Source of the DNA: Streptomyces scopuliridis RB72
Lineage (GTDB): Bacteria > Actinomycetota > Actinomycetes > Streptomycetales > Streptomycetaceae
DNA: 64,000 nucleotides
NCBI RefSeq assembly: GCF_000718095.1
Contig: NZ_JOEI01000005.1
Location: forward strand, 310,001 to 374,000
Reading direction: 5' to 3'
Both the position numbers and the translations under genes were made by a program. This document shows, piece by piece, positions 43,492 to 52,496 of the stretch (positions are counted from its first letter, which is position 1; every line of letters begins with the position of its first letter). Below the pieces are notes generated by a model, which saw nothing but the letters and a program-made list of their open reading frames with translations, did not search any database and was not told where the DNA came from.

Positions 43492-43878
43492 TCAGAGGGT
43501 GATGGCGATCCCGGTGTGCGGACGCTTACCGCGCCGCACGGCCCTGGCCGGCCAGTCGACCAGCCAGAACTGCCAGCTGTACTTGCGGGCCAGCAGCTTA
43601 CGGATGCGCTCCAGCGCCGTCGGCTCCTCAAGCAGCCGCGCCGTACCCTCGGCAGTCGGCGCGCCCTGCGCGATCCGCCCGCGCACGTCGCACGCCGTCA
43701 CCACGACCCGGCTGTTGTTGCGGATCCGCTTGACCTTCCAGGCGTCGGACCTGGTCCAGATGAGCAGTTCGCCGTCCGCCACCGCGTGCCAGACGGGGGT
43801 GGCGACCGCCGTACCGTCCTTGCGATAGGTGGTGAGGCTGACATAGCGGCTACGGCCGAGTTCGTCGAGGGTGGTCAC
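43492..43878 (-). CDS. PPOX-class F420/flavin-binding split-barrel protein
   Basis: The 128-residue protein is a small split-barrel: RYVSLTTYRKDGTAVATPVWHAV, LLIWTRSDAWKVKRIRNNSRVVV and RGRIAQGAPTAEGTARLL. It fits the PPOX class of F420-dependent reductases. The substrate is unknown. GTG at 43878 has TAGTCT 7 nt upstream on the minus strand and no ribosome-binding site, so the mRNA may be leaderless. Confidence 0.84.
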   Translation of the reverse strand: MTTLDELGRSRYVSLTTYRKDGTAVATPVWHAVADGELLIWTRSDAWKVKRIRNNSRVVVTACDVRGRIAQGAPTAEGTARLLEEPTALERIRKLLARKYSWQFWLVDWPARAVRRGKRPHTGIAITL

Positions 43879-43945
43879 GGGCGGGAGACTACGCGGTCCC
43901 AGCCGCCCCCGACAGCCCCGGCTCACCCGCGACCGCACACGGGAC

Positions 43946-44197
43946 TCAGACCGGCACCAGCACGCAACGAGCCGCGATCTCGTCCATCGACAGCCCCAGC
44001 GCCCCGGCCAGCGCCGCCACGGTGAAGAAGGCCGGCGTCGGCGCCCGGCCGGTCTCGATCTTGCGCAAGGTCTCGGCGGAGAGTCCGGCGACCGCGGCGA
44101 CCTCCACCATGCTGCGCGCACCACGCGCCTCACGGAGCAGCCGGCCGAGCCGCTCGCCGCGCTCGCGCTCTTGGGGAGTGAGGGGACTACGTACCAT
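43946..44197 (-). CDS. Small XRE-family helix-turn-helix regulator
   Basis: The 83-residue protein is a single Cro/CI-type domain: RLGRLLREARGARSMVEVAAVAGLSAETLRKIETGRAPT (recognition part VAAVAGLSAETLRKIE), ending MDEIAARCVLVPV. It is divergent from a methionine aminopeptidase gene over a 65-bp gap. TAGAAT lies 6 nt before the ATG, so it is leaderless. Half-sites TAATACCG and CGGTATAG overlap the two -10 regions and may be its operators. Confidence 0.88.
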   Translation of the reverse strand: MVRSPLTPQERERGERLGRLLREARGARSMVEVAAVAGLSAETLRKIETGRAPTPAFFTVAALAGALGLSMDEIAARCVLVPV

Positions 44198-44203
44198 CCC
44201 GTC

Positions 44204-44255
44204 ATTCTAATACCGCCGCACAAGGGTGCCCGGGATCGCTCGCGACCGGTATAGT
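44204..44255. promoter_or_regulatory. Divergent leaderless promoters, XRE regulator and map
   Basis: TAGAAT (minus strand, 44204-44209) and TATAGT (plus strand, 44250-44255) each lie 6-7 nt from a start codon. The related sequences TAATACCG (44208-44215) and CGGTATAG (44247-44254) are inverted copies (6 of 8), each covering one -10. Confidence 0.55.
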
Positions 44256-44262
44256 TATTGGA

Positions 44263-45030
44263 ATGGTGGAGATCAAAACCGATGCGTCCCTGGACGCCAT
44301 GCGCGCCGCGGGCCGGGTCGTCGCCCAGGCCCTGACAGCGGTACGGGAAGCGGCGGCCGTGGGCAGCACGCTGCGCGCCCTCGACGAGACCGCACGCGCC
44401 GTCCTGCGCGAGGCGGGGGCCGGTTCGCCCTTCCTCGACTATCACCCCGACTGGGCGCCCACGCCCTTCCCCGCCGTCATCTGCACCTCCGTCAACGACG
44501 CGATCGTGCACGGCGTCCCCGACGGCTACCGGCTGCACGACGGCGATCTCGTCAGCATCGACTGCGGTGCGGCGCTCGACGGATGGGTCGGCGACGCGGC
44601 GATCAGTTTCACGGTCGGCCGCGCACGCCCGGACGACGTACGGCTGATCGACACGGCCAACGAGGCGCTGGAGGCCGGTATCGCGGCGGCCGTCGTCGGC
44701 AATCGCATCGGTGACATCGCCCATGCGATCGGCCGCGTCTGCCGCGGGGCGGGCTACGGCATCCCCGACGGCTTCGGCGGCCACGGAGTGGGCCGCACGA
44801 TGCACGAGGACCCGGGCGTGCCCAACGAGGGGCGCCCGGGACGCGGGATGCCGCTGCGGCACGGCATGGTGCTGGCGATCGAGCCGATGCTGATCGGAAG
44901 CGGCACCGACCAGCACTTCACGGCCCACGACGGCTGGACGATCCGCACCCTGGACTCCAGCCGCGCCTCCCACGCGGAACACACCGTCGCGATCACCGAC
45001 GAGGGCCCGCGGATCCTGACGGCGCTCTGA
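44263..45030 (+). CDS. map: Methionine aminopeptidase, type I
   Basis: The 255-residue protein has the pita-bread fold ligands: ICTSVNDAIVHGVP, VSIDCGAALDGWVGDAAISF (two Asp), GGHGVGRTMHEDP (His) and IEPMLIGSG plus HTVAITDEG (two Glu). It removes initiator Met from nascent proteins. The core ribosomal operon that usually carries the housekeeping map is not here, so this is probably a second copy. TATAGT lies 7 nt before the ATG. It diverges from an XRE regulator gene that may control it. Confidence 0.9.
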   Translation: MVEIKTDASLDAMRAAGRVVAQALTAVREAAAVGSTLRALDETARAVLREAGAGSPFLDYHPDWAPTPFPAVICTSVNDAIVHGVPDGYRLHDGDLVSIDCGAALDGWVGDAAISFTVGRARPDDVRLIDTANEALEAGIAAAVVGNRIGDIAHAIGRVCRGAGYGIPDGFGGHGVGRTMHEDPGVPNEGRPGRGMPLRHGMVLAIEPMLIGSGTDQHFTAHDGWTIRTLDSSRASHAEHTVAITDEGPRILTAL

Positions 45031-45289
45031 GTGGACGGGCGCGGGGGGCATGTGGGAAAGGGACTCACGGCGGGTTCGGATCGCCCGGTCGACGGAGTAT
45101 CCGGACTCGGCCCGGGGTGAGGTCCGGGTGCCGGTCGCGCTGGCCGGCAGGTGAGGGGTTCCCGGTCACACGCGTGGCTGACGATCTGGAACAGCCGGTG
45201 ATCGCTGATGGTCACCCGCTGACGTTCCGGCGTCTGATCGAGGCGATGGGCGCCCACGCCCTCGAAGGGGGGCGCAGAAGCGGTCCGTA

Positions 45290-45598
45290 TCAGGCCGGTA
45301 CGGTCCAGAAACCCGAATCGGCGGCCGGCGGGGACTTGGGAACCCACGCGGTGCGATCCGCCCCCGGGCTCCAGTCCGGCACATTCCCCCCGTAGTAGAT
45401 GACGAAAGCCCAGTAACTTTCCTCCTCATGGAGGATGAGGCTGTCCTCGTCCGACAAGTCCTGTCCGTGCCACTGCTCATTGATGCGCGCGACGGCCTCC
45501 GCGCGCGACACCCCGAACTCCGAGACCATGTCGTCCGCGATGGAGTCCAGGAACTCCAGTGTCTCGGGCGACGTGGGCATGGTGTACGCACTACTCAT
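45290..45598 (-). CDS. Small acidic hypothetical protein
   Basis: The 102-residue protein is acidic, with ILEEEESYW-like LHEEESYWAFVIYYGG and a helical SPETLEFLDSIADDMVSEFGVS start. ATG at 45598 follows GAGGGAG with spacing 9. I do not recognise a family with certainty; similar short proteins occur in actinomycetes. The 259 bp between it and map hold no gene I can support. Confidence 0.65.
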   Translation of the reverse strand: MSSAYTMPTSPETLEFLDSIADDMVSEFGVSRAEAVARINEQWHGQDLSDEDSLILHEEESYWAFVIYYGGNVPDWSPGADRTAWVPKSPPAADSGFWTVPA

Positions 45599-45728
45599 AA
45601 TCGGCTCCCTCGATCGACTCTCACTGAAGCGCCCGGTTGAGCAGAGATCCGGTATCGCCGAAGAAGACGACCTGATCACCGCTCCATCGAGGTTCCGCCC
45701 CCCCTTGTCAACAAGGGCGCGAAACGGC

Positions 45729-45774
45729 CCCGGGTCCCGGCCCGGCCGGAAAGGCCGGCGGGACGGGACCCGGG
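45729..45774. terminator. Strong GC hairpin after ggt
   Basis: CCCGGGTCCCG (45729-45739) and CGGGACCCGGG (45764-45774) form a perfect outer stem with an inner CCGGCC/GGCCGG stem. It lies downstream of the ggt stop on the minus strand. A second small hairpin, CCCTTGT/ACAAGGG, follows. Confidence 0.7.
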
Positions 45775-45800
45775 TGTCAGAAGTCGTTCCGTACGACCCG

Positions 45801-47618
45801 CTACTTGCCGTCCGGGCGGACCACCATCGCCGAGCCGCCGCCCCTGCGGACCTTCTCGGCCGCGGCCAGCCAGCGGCCGTCAGGCAGCCGCTGCACGCCC
45901 GTCGCCGCGCCGATCTCCGGGTTCTGGCTGAACACATGCCCCAGCACCTCCAGTTGCTGGCGCACGGGGCTGTTCCAGAGGCCCGGCTCCAGCTCCGTGG
46001 TCGCGCCGTTGCGCTGGCTGGCCCGGGGTGCCGCGATCGCGTCGACGAGCGGCAGACCGCGGTCCAGCCGGCCGGTCAGCGTCTGGAGCACGGTGGTGAT
46101 GATGGTCGCGCCGCCCGGTGAGCCGACCGCGAGGACCGGCCGGTCGTGGGAGTCCAGCACGATCGTCGGGGAGATGGACGAGCGCGGGCGCTTGCCGGGG
46201 CCCGGCAGGTTCGGGTCGTGGACGGCCGGGTTGGCCGGGGCGAAGGAGAAGTCCGTCAGCTCGTTGTTGAGCAGGAAACCCCGTCCGGGCACGGTGATCG
46301 CGCTGCCGCCCGTCGACTCGATGGTCAGCGTGTAGGCGACGACATTGCCCCACTTGTCGGCCGCCGTGAGATGCGTGGTGTTCTCGCCCTCGAAGGTGGT
46401 CGGCGCCGCCGTCCCGCCGGGCGCGCACGGCGTGGGATCGCTCGGATCGCCGGGCGCCAGCGGGCTCTTGAGGACCGCGTCGTCCTTGATCAGGCAGCCG
46501 CGCGCGTCCGCGAAGCGCTGCGACAGCAGCCCCGTGGTCGGTACGTTCTCGAAGGCCGGGTCACCGACCCAGCGGCCCCGGTCCGCGAAGGCGATCCGGC
46601 TCGCCTCGATGAACCGGTGCAGATACTGCGCCTGGGTCGCCTTCGAAAGGTCCGTGCGCTCAAGGATGTTGAGCGCCTCGCCGACGCTCGTACCGCCCGA
46701 GGACGACGGCGCCATGCCGTACACGTCGAGTCCCCGGTACGAGACCTTGGTCGGCGCCTGCTTCTTCGTGCGGTAGCCGGAGAGATCGCGCTCGGTCAGA
46801 TCGCCGGGGCGCGCGTTGCGGCCGGAGTCCGGGGCCACGGGAGGCTTGCGTACGGTACGGACGATGTCCCGGGCCAGCTCGCCCTCGTACAGCGAACGGG
46901 TGTCGGTGCGCCCCAACTCCTTGTACGTACGGGCCAGATCGGGGTTCTTGAAGGTCGAGCCGACGACCGGGAGCTGTCCCCCGGGCAGGAAGAGCCGGGC
47001 GCTGTCCGGGAAGTCCGCGAACCGCGCCTGGTTCGACTGGGTCTGCGCGCGGAAGGTGTCGTCGACGACGAAGCCGTCCTTCGCCAACCGTTCGGCGGGC
47101 TTGAGCAGTTGGGGGAGCGAGCGGCTGCCCCAGGCGTCGAGCGCGGTGTTCCAGGTGGCGGCGGTCCCCGGCGTACCGACGCTCAGCCCGCTGGTCACGG
47201 CGTCCGCGAACGGGAGCGGCTTGCCGTTCTCCAGGAAGAGCGAGCTGTCCGCCGACTTCGGCGCGGTCTCGCGGCCGTCGATGGTGTGCACCGTACGGGA
47301 CTTGGCGTCGTAGTAGACGAAGTAGCCGCCACCGCCGATACCGGCGGAGTACGGCTCGGTGACACCGAGCGCGGCGGCCGTGGCCACGGCCGCGTCCACG
47401 GCGTTGCCGCCGTTCCTGAGCACCTCGATACCGGCGGCCGAGGCATCGGCGTCGACGCTCGCGACCGCTCCCCCGTACCCGGTCGCCACCGGAGTCTTGG
47501 CCCGCGGAGGTGCTGGGGTGCCCGCCTCGGAGACCGAGGCGGGCGCGCACGCGCCCACCGAGAGCAGGGCCGCGGCAACGGCCGCCAACGACACATTCCG
47601 CGCAGCGGAGCGACGCAT
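45801..47618 (-). CDS. ggt: Gamma-glutamyltransferase, lipoprotein
   Basis: The 605-residue protein starts with a lipoprotein signal (hydrophobic core, VGAC with Cys24). The Ntn-hydrolase catalytic Thr is in GENTTHLTAADKWGN; FGSPGG-type VGSPGGATII and GIGGGGYFVYYD, DGRETAP are typical of GGT. It cleaves glutathione and other gamma-glutamyl compounds outside the membrane. ATG at 47618 follows GGAGG. It is the secreted counterpart of the signal-less homologue at 21.2 kb. Confidence 0.93.
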   Translation of the reverse strand: MRRSAARNVSLAAVAAALLSVGACAPASVSEAGTPAPPRAKTPVATGYGGAVASVDADASAAGIEVLRNGGNAVDAAVATAAALGVTEPYSAGIGGGGYFVYYDAKSRTVHTIDGRETAPKSADSSLFLENGKPLPFADAVTSGLSVGTPGTAATWNTALDAWGSRSLPQLLKPAERLAKDGFVVDDTFRAQTQSNQARFADFPDSARLFLPGGQLPVVGSTFKNPDLARTYKELGRTDTRSLYEGELARDIVRTVRKPPVAPDSGRNARPGDLTERDLSGYRTKKQAPTKVSYRGLDVYGMAPSSSGGTSVGEALNILERTDLSKATQAQYLHRFIEASRIAFADRGRWVGDPAFENVPTTGLLSQRFADARGCLIKDDAVLKSPLAPGDPSDPTPCAPGGTAAPTTFEGENTTHLTAADKWGNVVAYTLTIESTGGSAITVPGRGFLLNNELTDFSFAPANPAVHDPNLPGPGKRPRSSISPTIVLDSHDRPVLAVGSPGGATIITTVLQTLTGRLDRGLPLVDAIAAPRASQRNGATTELEPGLWNSPVRQQLEVLGHVFSQNPEIGAATGVQRLPDGRWLAAAEKVRRGGGSAMVVRPDGK

Positions 47619-47723
47619 CCGTACCTCCAGTCGAGAACTGTTCGCGCAGCGTAGCGCCGGCGCCCCCGCTCCGTCAGGACCGTCTCGAACTCTGTTCGCC
47701 TCGTCCCGCTACGATGCGCGCCC

Positions 47724-48446
47724 ATGAGTGACGACATACGCAACATCGTGCTCGGCGTGGTCGCCGCCGGGATCAGCGCTTCCCTGGGCTGGCTCGCCCG
47801 TACCTATCTCTGGCGCCGCAGGCTCCGCCGCAAGCAGGCGTTCTTCGGTCTGCCGGGAAACTCCGAATGTCTGCTGGTCGTCAATCGTGAGGCGGGCAGC
47901 GACGGAGCGGTCCACCGCTACGACGTCTCCGCCCTGCTGGAGCTGGCCGCGCTGATCAAGGACTGCGGCGCGCACGCCGAGATCGTCCAGCACGACACCG
48001 CGCGCCAGGGGTTCGGGGAGCGTACGGAGTTCTGCCTCGGCGGCCCGTACTCGAATCGCCGGATGGCCGCGCACCTCACCTCGCTGCTGCCCGGCGTGAA
48101 AGTCGACACAAGTACCGAATCCGGGCCGGACCGGGGCTCGTTCCAGATCGGCTCCGAGCGCTATCGCGCGGAGGGGGGCGTCACCGAGTACGTCCTGCTG
48201 GCGCGGCTCACCGTCGGGGAGGGGGCACGGCCGGTCTTCCTCTTCTGCGGCCAGCGGGCCATCACCAACCAGGCGGCCACGCGCTATCTGTACCGCCACC
48301 ACGAGAAGCTGGCGCGCAAGCACGGCGGCAACTCGTTCTGTCTGCTGCTGAAGGTGGTCAACTCGCTGGCCTACGGCCCCGATGTGGTGGAGCTGGTCGC
48401 GGATGTGACCCGGGCGGCCCACGAGCCCGTCCCGGCCGCCGCGTGA
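47724..48446 (+). CDS. Membrane-anchored protein of unknown function
   Basis: The 240-residue protein has one N-terminal membrane helix (about 8-27), a basic RRRLRRK stretch and a soluble domain with LLVVNREAGSDGAVHRYDVSALLEL, LGGPYSNRRMAAHL and VFLFCGQRAITNQAATRYLY. The GPYSNRR region suggests a nucleotide- or sugar-binding Rossmann-like fold, but I know no function. TACGAT lies 8 nt before the ATG, so it may be leaderless. The 162 bp after it hold a 12-bp direct repeat (TCCGTACGAGA) and no supported gene. Confidence 0.7.
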   Translation: MSDDIRNIVLGVVAAGISASLGWLARTYLWRRRLRRKQAFFGLPGNSECLLVVNREAGSDGAVHRYDVSALLELAALIKDCGAHAEIVQHDTARQGFGERTEFCLGGPYSNRRMAAHLTSLLPGVKVDTSTESGPDRGSFQIGSERYRAEGGVTEYVLLARLTVGEGARPVFLFCGQRAITNQAATRYLYRHHEKLARKHGGNSFCLLLKVVNSLAYGPDVVELVADVTRAAHEPVPAAA

Positions 48447-48608
48447 GGGACCGCCCCGAACGACGAAACATCCCAAGTGGCCCGCCCGCCGGGCGCGCTC
48501 CCGGTGGAGCACAACCCGACCGGCGTACAGCTGACCTTCTTCCCGTCCGTACGAGATCCGTACGAGAAGTGATCTCCGGCTGCCGCCGGACGGGCCACTG
48601 CCCCTGAG

Positions 48609-49520
48609 CTACTGCCCGCCCGGCAGCAGCGTCCCTGGGGAAGCCGGGGCGATGCCCACGGCCTCTGTTCTCGGGTTGCGCCGCTGCCGCCCGGCCAGCC
48701 AGTGGGCGAACCAGGAGAGCAGCATGCACATCCCGATGTAGATCGGTGAGATCACCATCACCACAGGGATGAACGGCAAATCGTAGTCGAGATTCGAGGC
48801 GATGAGCTTTCCGGCATGGAGGAACTCCTCATAGGTGATCAGATAGCCGAGTGATGTGTCCTTGAGAGCGACCACCAGCTGACTGATGATCGTGGGCAGC
48901 ATGGCGCGGACCGCCTGCGGCACCAGCACGTACGTCATGACCTGCGTCTTGCGCATGCCGAGCGCGTACGCCGCCTCCCGCTGACCGCGCTCCACCGAGT
49001 TGACTCCGGTACGGAACACCTCGGCGAGCACGGAGCCGTTGTAGAGCGTCAGTCCCGCCACCAGCGCGGGCAGCGCGTGCACCTTCAGCGCCACGAAGAT
49101 GAAGAAGATCATCACCAGTACGGGCATGGCGCGGAAGAACTCGACCAGCGCGGTGGCCAGCCAGCGCAGCGGCGGGTGCTCGGAGAGCCGGCCGCAGGCG
49201 AGGACCGCGCCGAGGGCGAGCGAGAACACCGCGGCGTACGCGAAGGCCTTGAGGGTGTTGCCGAGGCCGCGCAGCAGCAGATCCTGGATGCCCTGGTACT
49301 CGAAGGGGGTCCACTTGGTCGCGGTGAACTGGTCGGTGGCGAAGAGGAGATAGAGCAGCCACCCGAACAGCGCGGCGACCGCGGCCGTCGCCAGCACGCC
49401 GTACCAGCGGTGCCGCCGCTCCGTCCGGGGCCCCGGGAAGTCGTACAGCGCCGTCGAGTCGCTCCGGGACGCCTTCGTGGTCCGCGGAGGCTTCGGCGCT
49501 TTCGAGGCCGTCGAGGTCAT
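48609..49520 (-). CDS. gluD: Amino-acid ABC transporter permease GluD-like
   Basis: The 303-residue permease has a long polar N-terminus, about five membrane helices, and the EAA loop EAAYALGMRKTQVMTYVLVPQAVR. It pairs with GluC to form the channel of a polar amino-acid importer. Its ATG overlaps the gluC stop (ATGA), and it is the last gene of gluABCD. Confidence 0.88.
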   Translation of the reverse strand: MTSTASKAPKPPRTTKASRSDSTALYDFPGPRTERRHRWYGVLATAAVAALFGWLLYLLFATDQFTATKWTPFEYQGIQDLLLRGLGNTLKAFAYAAVFSLALGAVLACGRLSEHPPLRWLATALVEFFRAMPVLVMIFFIFVALKVHALPALVAGLTLYNGSVLAEVFRTGVNSVERGQREAAYALGMRKTQVMTYVLVPQAVRAMLPTIISQLVVALKDTSLGYLITYEEFLHAGKLIASNLDYDLPFIPVVMVISPIYIGMCMLLSWFAHWLAGRQRRNPRTEAVGIAPASPGTLLPGGQ

Positions 49521-50161
49521 CGGGCGACTCCCCAGCGCTTCTCCATGAAGTGGAACAGCGCACTGATGGACAGGGTGATGATCAGATAGCCGACCGCGAT
49601 CCAGACGAAGGTCCAGATGATGCTGTAGCCCATCTCGCTCAGGCTCTTGTACGTGCCGAGCAGCTCGGTGACGCTGAACGCCCCCGCGATCGCCGAGTTC
49701 TTGGCGAGGGCGATCAGGGTGGAGCCGATGGGCGGGATGACGGAACGGAACGCCTGCGGCAGGACGACACCGCCCAGGGTCTGCCCGAAGGTCATCCCGA
49801 GGCTGCGGGCCGCCTCCCCCTGCCCCTTGGGCACGGTGTTGATGCCGGAGCGCAGCACCTCACAGATGAACGCGGAGGTGTAGCAGCCGAGCGCGAGGAT
49901 CGCGAAGAGCTGGAAGGGGAGGACCAGACCGAAGCGCGGCAGTCCGAGGACGACCGCGAAGAACAGCAGCGTCAGCGGGGTGTTGCGCAGGACGGTCACC
50001 CATACGGTGCCCAGCGCCCGCAGCGCGCGGACCGGCGCGACCCGGAACGAGGCCATCACGAACCCGAGGGCCAGCGCGAGCAGTGAGGCGTAGACCGTCA
50101 GCTCGACCGTGCCGAGGAAGCCCTTGCCGTAGAGGGAGAGGTTGTTGGTCAGTACGTCCAT
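49517..50161 (-). CDS. gluC: Amino-acid ABC transporter permease GluC-like
   Basis: The 214-residue HisM/GlnP-type permease has the EAA loop EAARSLGMTFGQTLGGVVLPQAFR and about five membrane helices. ATG at 50161 follows AGGAG, 10 bp after the gluB stop. It overlaps gluD by 4 bp. Confidence 0.9.
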   Translation of the reverse strand: MDVLTNNLSLYGKGFLGTVELTVYASLLALALGFVMASFRVAPVRALRALGTVWVTVLRNTPLTLLFFAVVLGLPRFGLVLPFQLFAILALGCYTSAFICEVLRSGINTVPKGQGEAARSLGMTFGQTLGGVVLPQAFRSVIPPIGSTLIALAKNSAIAGAFSVTELLGTYKSLSEMGYSIIWTFVWIAVGYLIITLSISALFHFMEKRWGVAR

Positions 50162-50171
50162 GGCTCCTGCC

Positions 50172-51110
50172 TCAGCTCGCCGGGTAGCGGTCGATCGGCG
50201 GGGGCGGGGTGGCCCGGCGCCCGGAGAGGCCGAGGGTCGCGTTGTAGGCCTTCTGCCAGTTGCCGTTCTTCTCGTTGACCGCGAGTGCGTCGTCGAGCGC
50301 GAGACGCAGCGCGTTGTCGCTCCGCGGTACGCCGATGCCGTAGGGCTCCTTGGAGAAGGGTTTGCCGACCACCTTGAGTTCGCCGGGCACCTTGGCGGCG
50401 TAGCCCTGGAGGATCGTGTCGTCGGTGGTGACGGCGTCGACCTGGAAGGTGAGCAGATTGTCCACACAGACGGAGTACGTGTCGTAGCCGACGAGTTGGA
50501 CGTGCGGGTAGTCCCGCTGGATCCGCTGGTACGGCGTGGAGCCGGAGGCCGAGCAGACGCGTTTGCCGTTGAGGTCCTGCGGCCCGTGGATGTTGTGCTC
50601 GTCGGTCCGCACCAGCAGCGACTGGCCGGCCATGTAGTAGGGGCCGGCGAATCCGACGAGCTTCTTGCGGTTCTCGTTGATGGTGTACGTGCCGACGTAG
50701 TAGTCGATCTGCCCGTTCTGCAGGGCGGTTTCCCGGTTCGCGGAGGCGATCGTACGGAAGCGGATGGTCTTCGGATCGAAGCCCAGGGACGCCGACATCA
50801 TCTTGGCGATCTCGATGTCGAAGCCGGAGTAGACGCCGGTGGCCGGGTCCTTCTCCCCCATGTACGGCTGGTCCTCCTTGGCGCCGACGATCAGATACCC
50901 GCGCCGCTTCGCCATGGTCCAGGTCGGTGAGCCGGGCAGCCGGAAGGCCGTGTCCACCCGGTAGTGGGGCAGCGCGTCGGCCCGCGGGCCCTTCACGGGC
51001 GGGCTGCCCGGCTTTCCGCAGCCGGCGGCGAGCGGCGCCAGCAGGGCGAGCAGGAGGGGCAGGAGCGCCGTAAGGGTTCTCCTCGTACGCGGTGCGCGAC
51101 CGGAGTTCAT
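50172..51110 (-). CDS. gluB: Glutamate-type ABC transporter substrate-binding lipoprotein
   Basis: The 312-residue protein has a lipoprotein signal ending LAAGC, then a periplasmic-binding domain of family 3: YLIVGAKEDQPYMGEKDPATGVYSGFDIEIAK, GFAGPYYMAGQSLLVR and VDAVTTDDTIL (given as separate motifs GFDIEIAK, FAGPYY, DAVTTDD). It should bind glutamate or a related amino acid outside the membrane. ATG at 51110 follows GAGGGG; its start overlaps the end of the gluA region's downstream sequence by being 13 bp after the gluA stop. Confidence 0.88.
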   Translation of the reverse strand: MNSGRAPRTRRTLTALLPLLLALLAPLAAGCGKPGSPPVKGPRADALPHYRVDTAFRLPGSPTWTMAKRRGYLIVGAKEDQPYMGEKDPATGVYSGFDIEIAKMMSASLGFDPKTIRFRTIASANRETALQNGQIDYYVGTYTINENRKKLVGFAGPYYMAGQSLLVRTDEHNIHGPQDLNGKRVCSASGSTPYQRIQRDYPHVQLVGYDTYSVCVDNLLTFQVDAVTTDDTILQGYAAKVPGELKVVGKPFSKEPYGIGVPRSDNALRLALDDALAVNEKNGNWQKAYNATLGLSGRRATPPPPIDRYPAS

Positions 51111-51122
51111 GGACCGCACCCC

Positions 51123-51866
51123 TCAGTGCTTGAGGATCTTGGAGAGGAAGTCCTTCGCCCGGTCGCTCTCCGGCGCGGTGAAGAAGTCCTCCGGAGTGCG
51201 GTCCTCGACGATGCGGCCGTCGGACATGAAGACCACGCGGTTGGCGGCGGAGCGGGCGAAACCCATCTCATGGGTGACGACGACCATCGTCATGCCCTCG
51301 CGGGCCAGCTGCCGCATGACTTCGAGCACCTCGTTGATCATCTCCGGGTCGAGCGCCGAGGTGGGTTCGTCGAAAAGGAGGGCCTTGGGGTCCATGGCGA
51401 GCGCGCGGGCGATGGCGACGCGCTGCTGCTGGCCGCCGGAGAGCTGCGCGGGCAGCTTGTCGGCCTGCGAGAGAAGTCCCACGCGGTCGAGCAGTTCCCG
51501 GGAACGCCGGTCGGCGTCCTCCTTCTTGCGCTTGCGGACCTTGATCTGCGCGAGCGAGACATTGTCCAGCACGGTCCGGTGCGCGAAGAGGTTGAACGAC
51601 TGGAAGACCATGCCCACTTCGGCACGGAGCCGCGCGAGTCCGCGGCCCTCGGCCGGCAGGGGTGTTCCCTCGATGGTGATCAGGCCCGACTCGATCGTCT
51701 CCAGCCGGTTCATGGCCCGGCAGAGCGTGGACTTCCCGGAGCCGGAAGGGCCGATGACCACGACCACTTCCCCGCGGGCGACCGTCAGATCGATGTTCTG
51801 GAGGACATGCAACGGCCCGTAGTACTTGTTGACGCCCCGCAGTTCGATCAATGAATCGACGGCCAT
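51123..51866 (-). CDS. gluA: Amino-acid ABC transporter ATP-binding protein GluA-like
   Basis: The 247-residue ATPase has Walker [11 protein letters not shown]-loop VFQSFNLF, signature LSGGQQQR, Walker [12 protein letters not shown] and the H-loop VVTHEMGFA. It drives uptake of glutamate or another polar amino acid with the following gluB, gluC and gluD products. I use the ATG at 51866; GTG at 51878 would add four residues and cannot be excluded. It is the first gene of the operon. Confidence 0.92.
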   Translation of the reverse strand: MAVDSLIELRGVNKYYGPLHVLQNIDLTVARGEVVVVIGPSGSGKSTLCRAMNRLETIESGLITIEGTPLPAEGRGLARLRAEVGMVFQSFNLFAHRTVLDNVSLAQIKVRKRKKEDADRRSRELLDRVGLLSQADKLPAQLSGGQQQRVAIARALAMDPKALLFDEPTSALDPEMINEVLEVMRQLAREGMTMVVVTHEMGFARSAANRVVFMSDGRIVEDRTPEDFFTAPESDRAKDFLSKILKH

Positions 51867-51989
51867 ACGCTGCCCCACCCACTCCCGGCTGTGTCGAAGT
51901 CAGCGCAAACTATCCAGCCGGACAAGGGACTTCACGCTCGACACGCACATGTGGGGCATAAGCCGTATTTACTGCAAAGGAGGCCGGGG

Positions 51990-52430
51990 TCAGGCCTCGG
52001 CGGCCTCCGCGTACACCTGGGACAGCTCGGGCGCTCCGGTCGCCGCCCAGTCGAGACCGGACTCGACGACCTGGATCTCGCGCCCGGAGACGAGGCGCAC
52101 CACGGGGTGCCCGCCGGGCCAGATGTGCCAGACCGCGCCGGGCACCGTACGGACGATCACCGTGCCCAGATACAGCCCCGCGTCGTTGCCCAGCCAGGGC
52201 AGCTCCTCGGGGTCGTCGCGCCAGCGCGGCGGCAGCTGGTCGAGGGCCTCCAACGACGCCGGGGAGTCGTCCAGTTCAAGACCGTTCTGCCCTGCCCGGA
52301 CCCGCAGCAGCTCGCACTCGGAGAGCAACTCGGCCACGCCCTCCAGGTCGCCGTCGACGACGGAGGCGAGCGAGGCCGCGTCCTCGCCGCCGTGCCGCTT
52401 GCGCCAGTTGTCCAAGAAAGGGATGTTCAT
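51990..52430 (-). CDS. Conserved streptomycete protein, function unknown
   Basis: The 146-residue soluble protein begins MNIPFLDNWRKRHGG and contains ECELLRVRAGQNGLELDDSP, LPWLGNDAGLYLGTV and WHIWPGGHPVVRL. It resembles a family of uncharacterised Streptomyces proteins. The ATG at 52430 has AGGGTG 8 nt upstream; GTG at 52439 is the other option. It lies 123 bp upstream of gluA on the same strand. Confidence 0.7.
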   Translation of the reverse strand: MNIPFLDNWRKRHGGEDAASLASVVDGDLEGVAELLSECELLRVRAGQNGLELDDSPASLEALDQLPPRWRDDPEELPWLGNDAGLYLGTVIVRTVPGAVWHIWPGGHPVVRLVSGREIQVVESGLDWAATGAPELSQVYAEAAEA

Positions 52431-52496
52431 ACCACTCACCCTGCCATTCCCCCTGCCGGGGCACCATAGGGCGCGCGCAACGGCCGGAGGCCGTCC

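Noticed and set aside
45031-45289. Possible gene between map and the small acidic protein
   Set aside because: Short frames on both strands show no family features, no ribosome-binding site and no start that fits codon bias.
48477-48572. Small plus-strand frame ending VRDPYEK after the gene at 47724
   Set aside because: Only about 31 codons, no recognised family and no ribosome-binding site. It might be a remnant, but I cannot support it.
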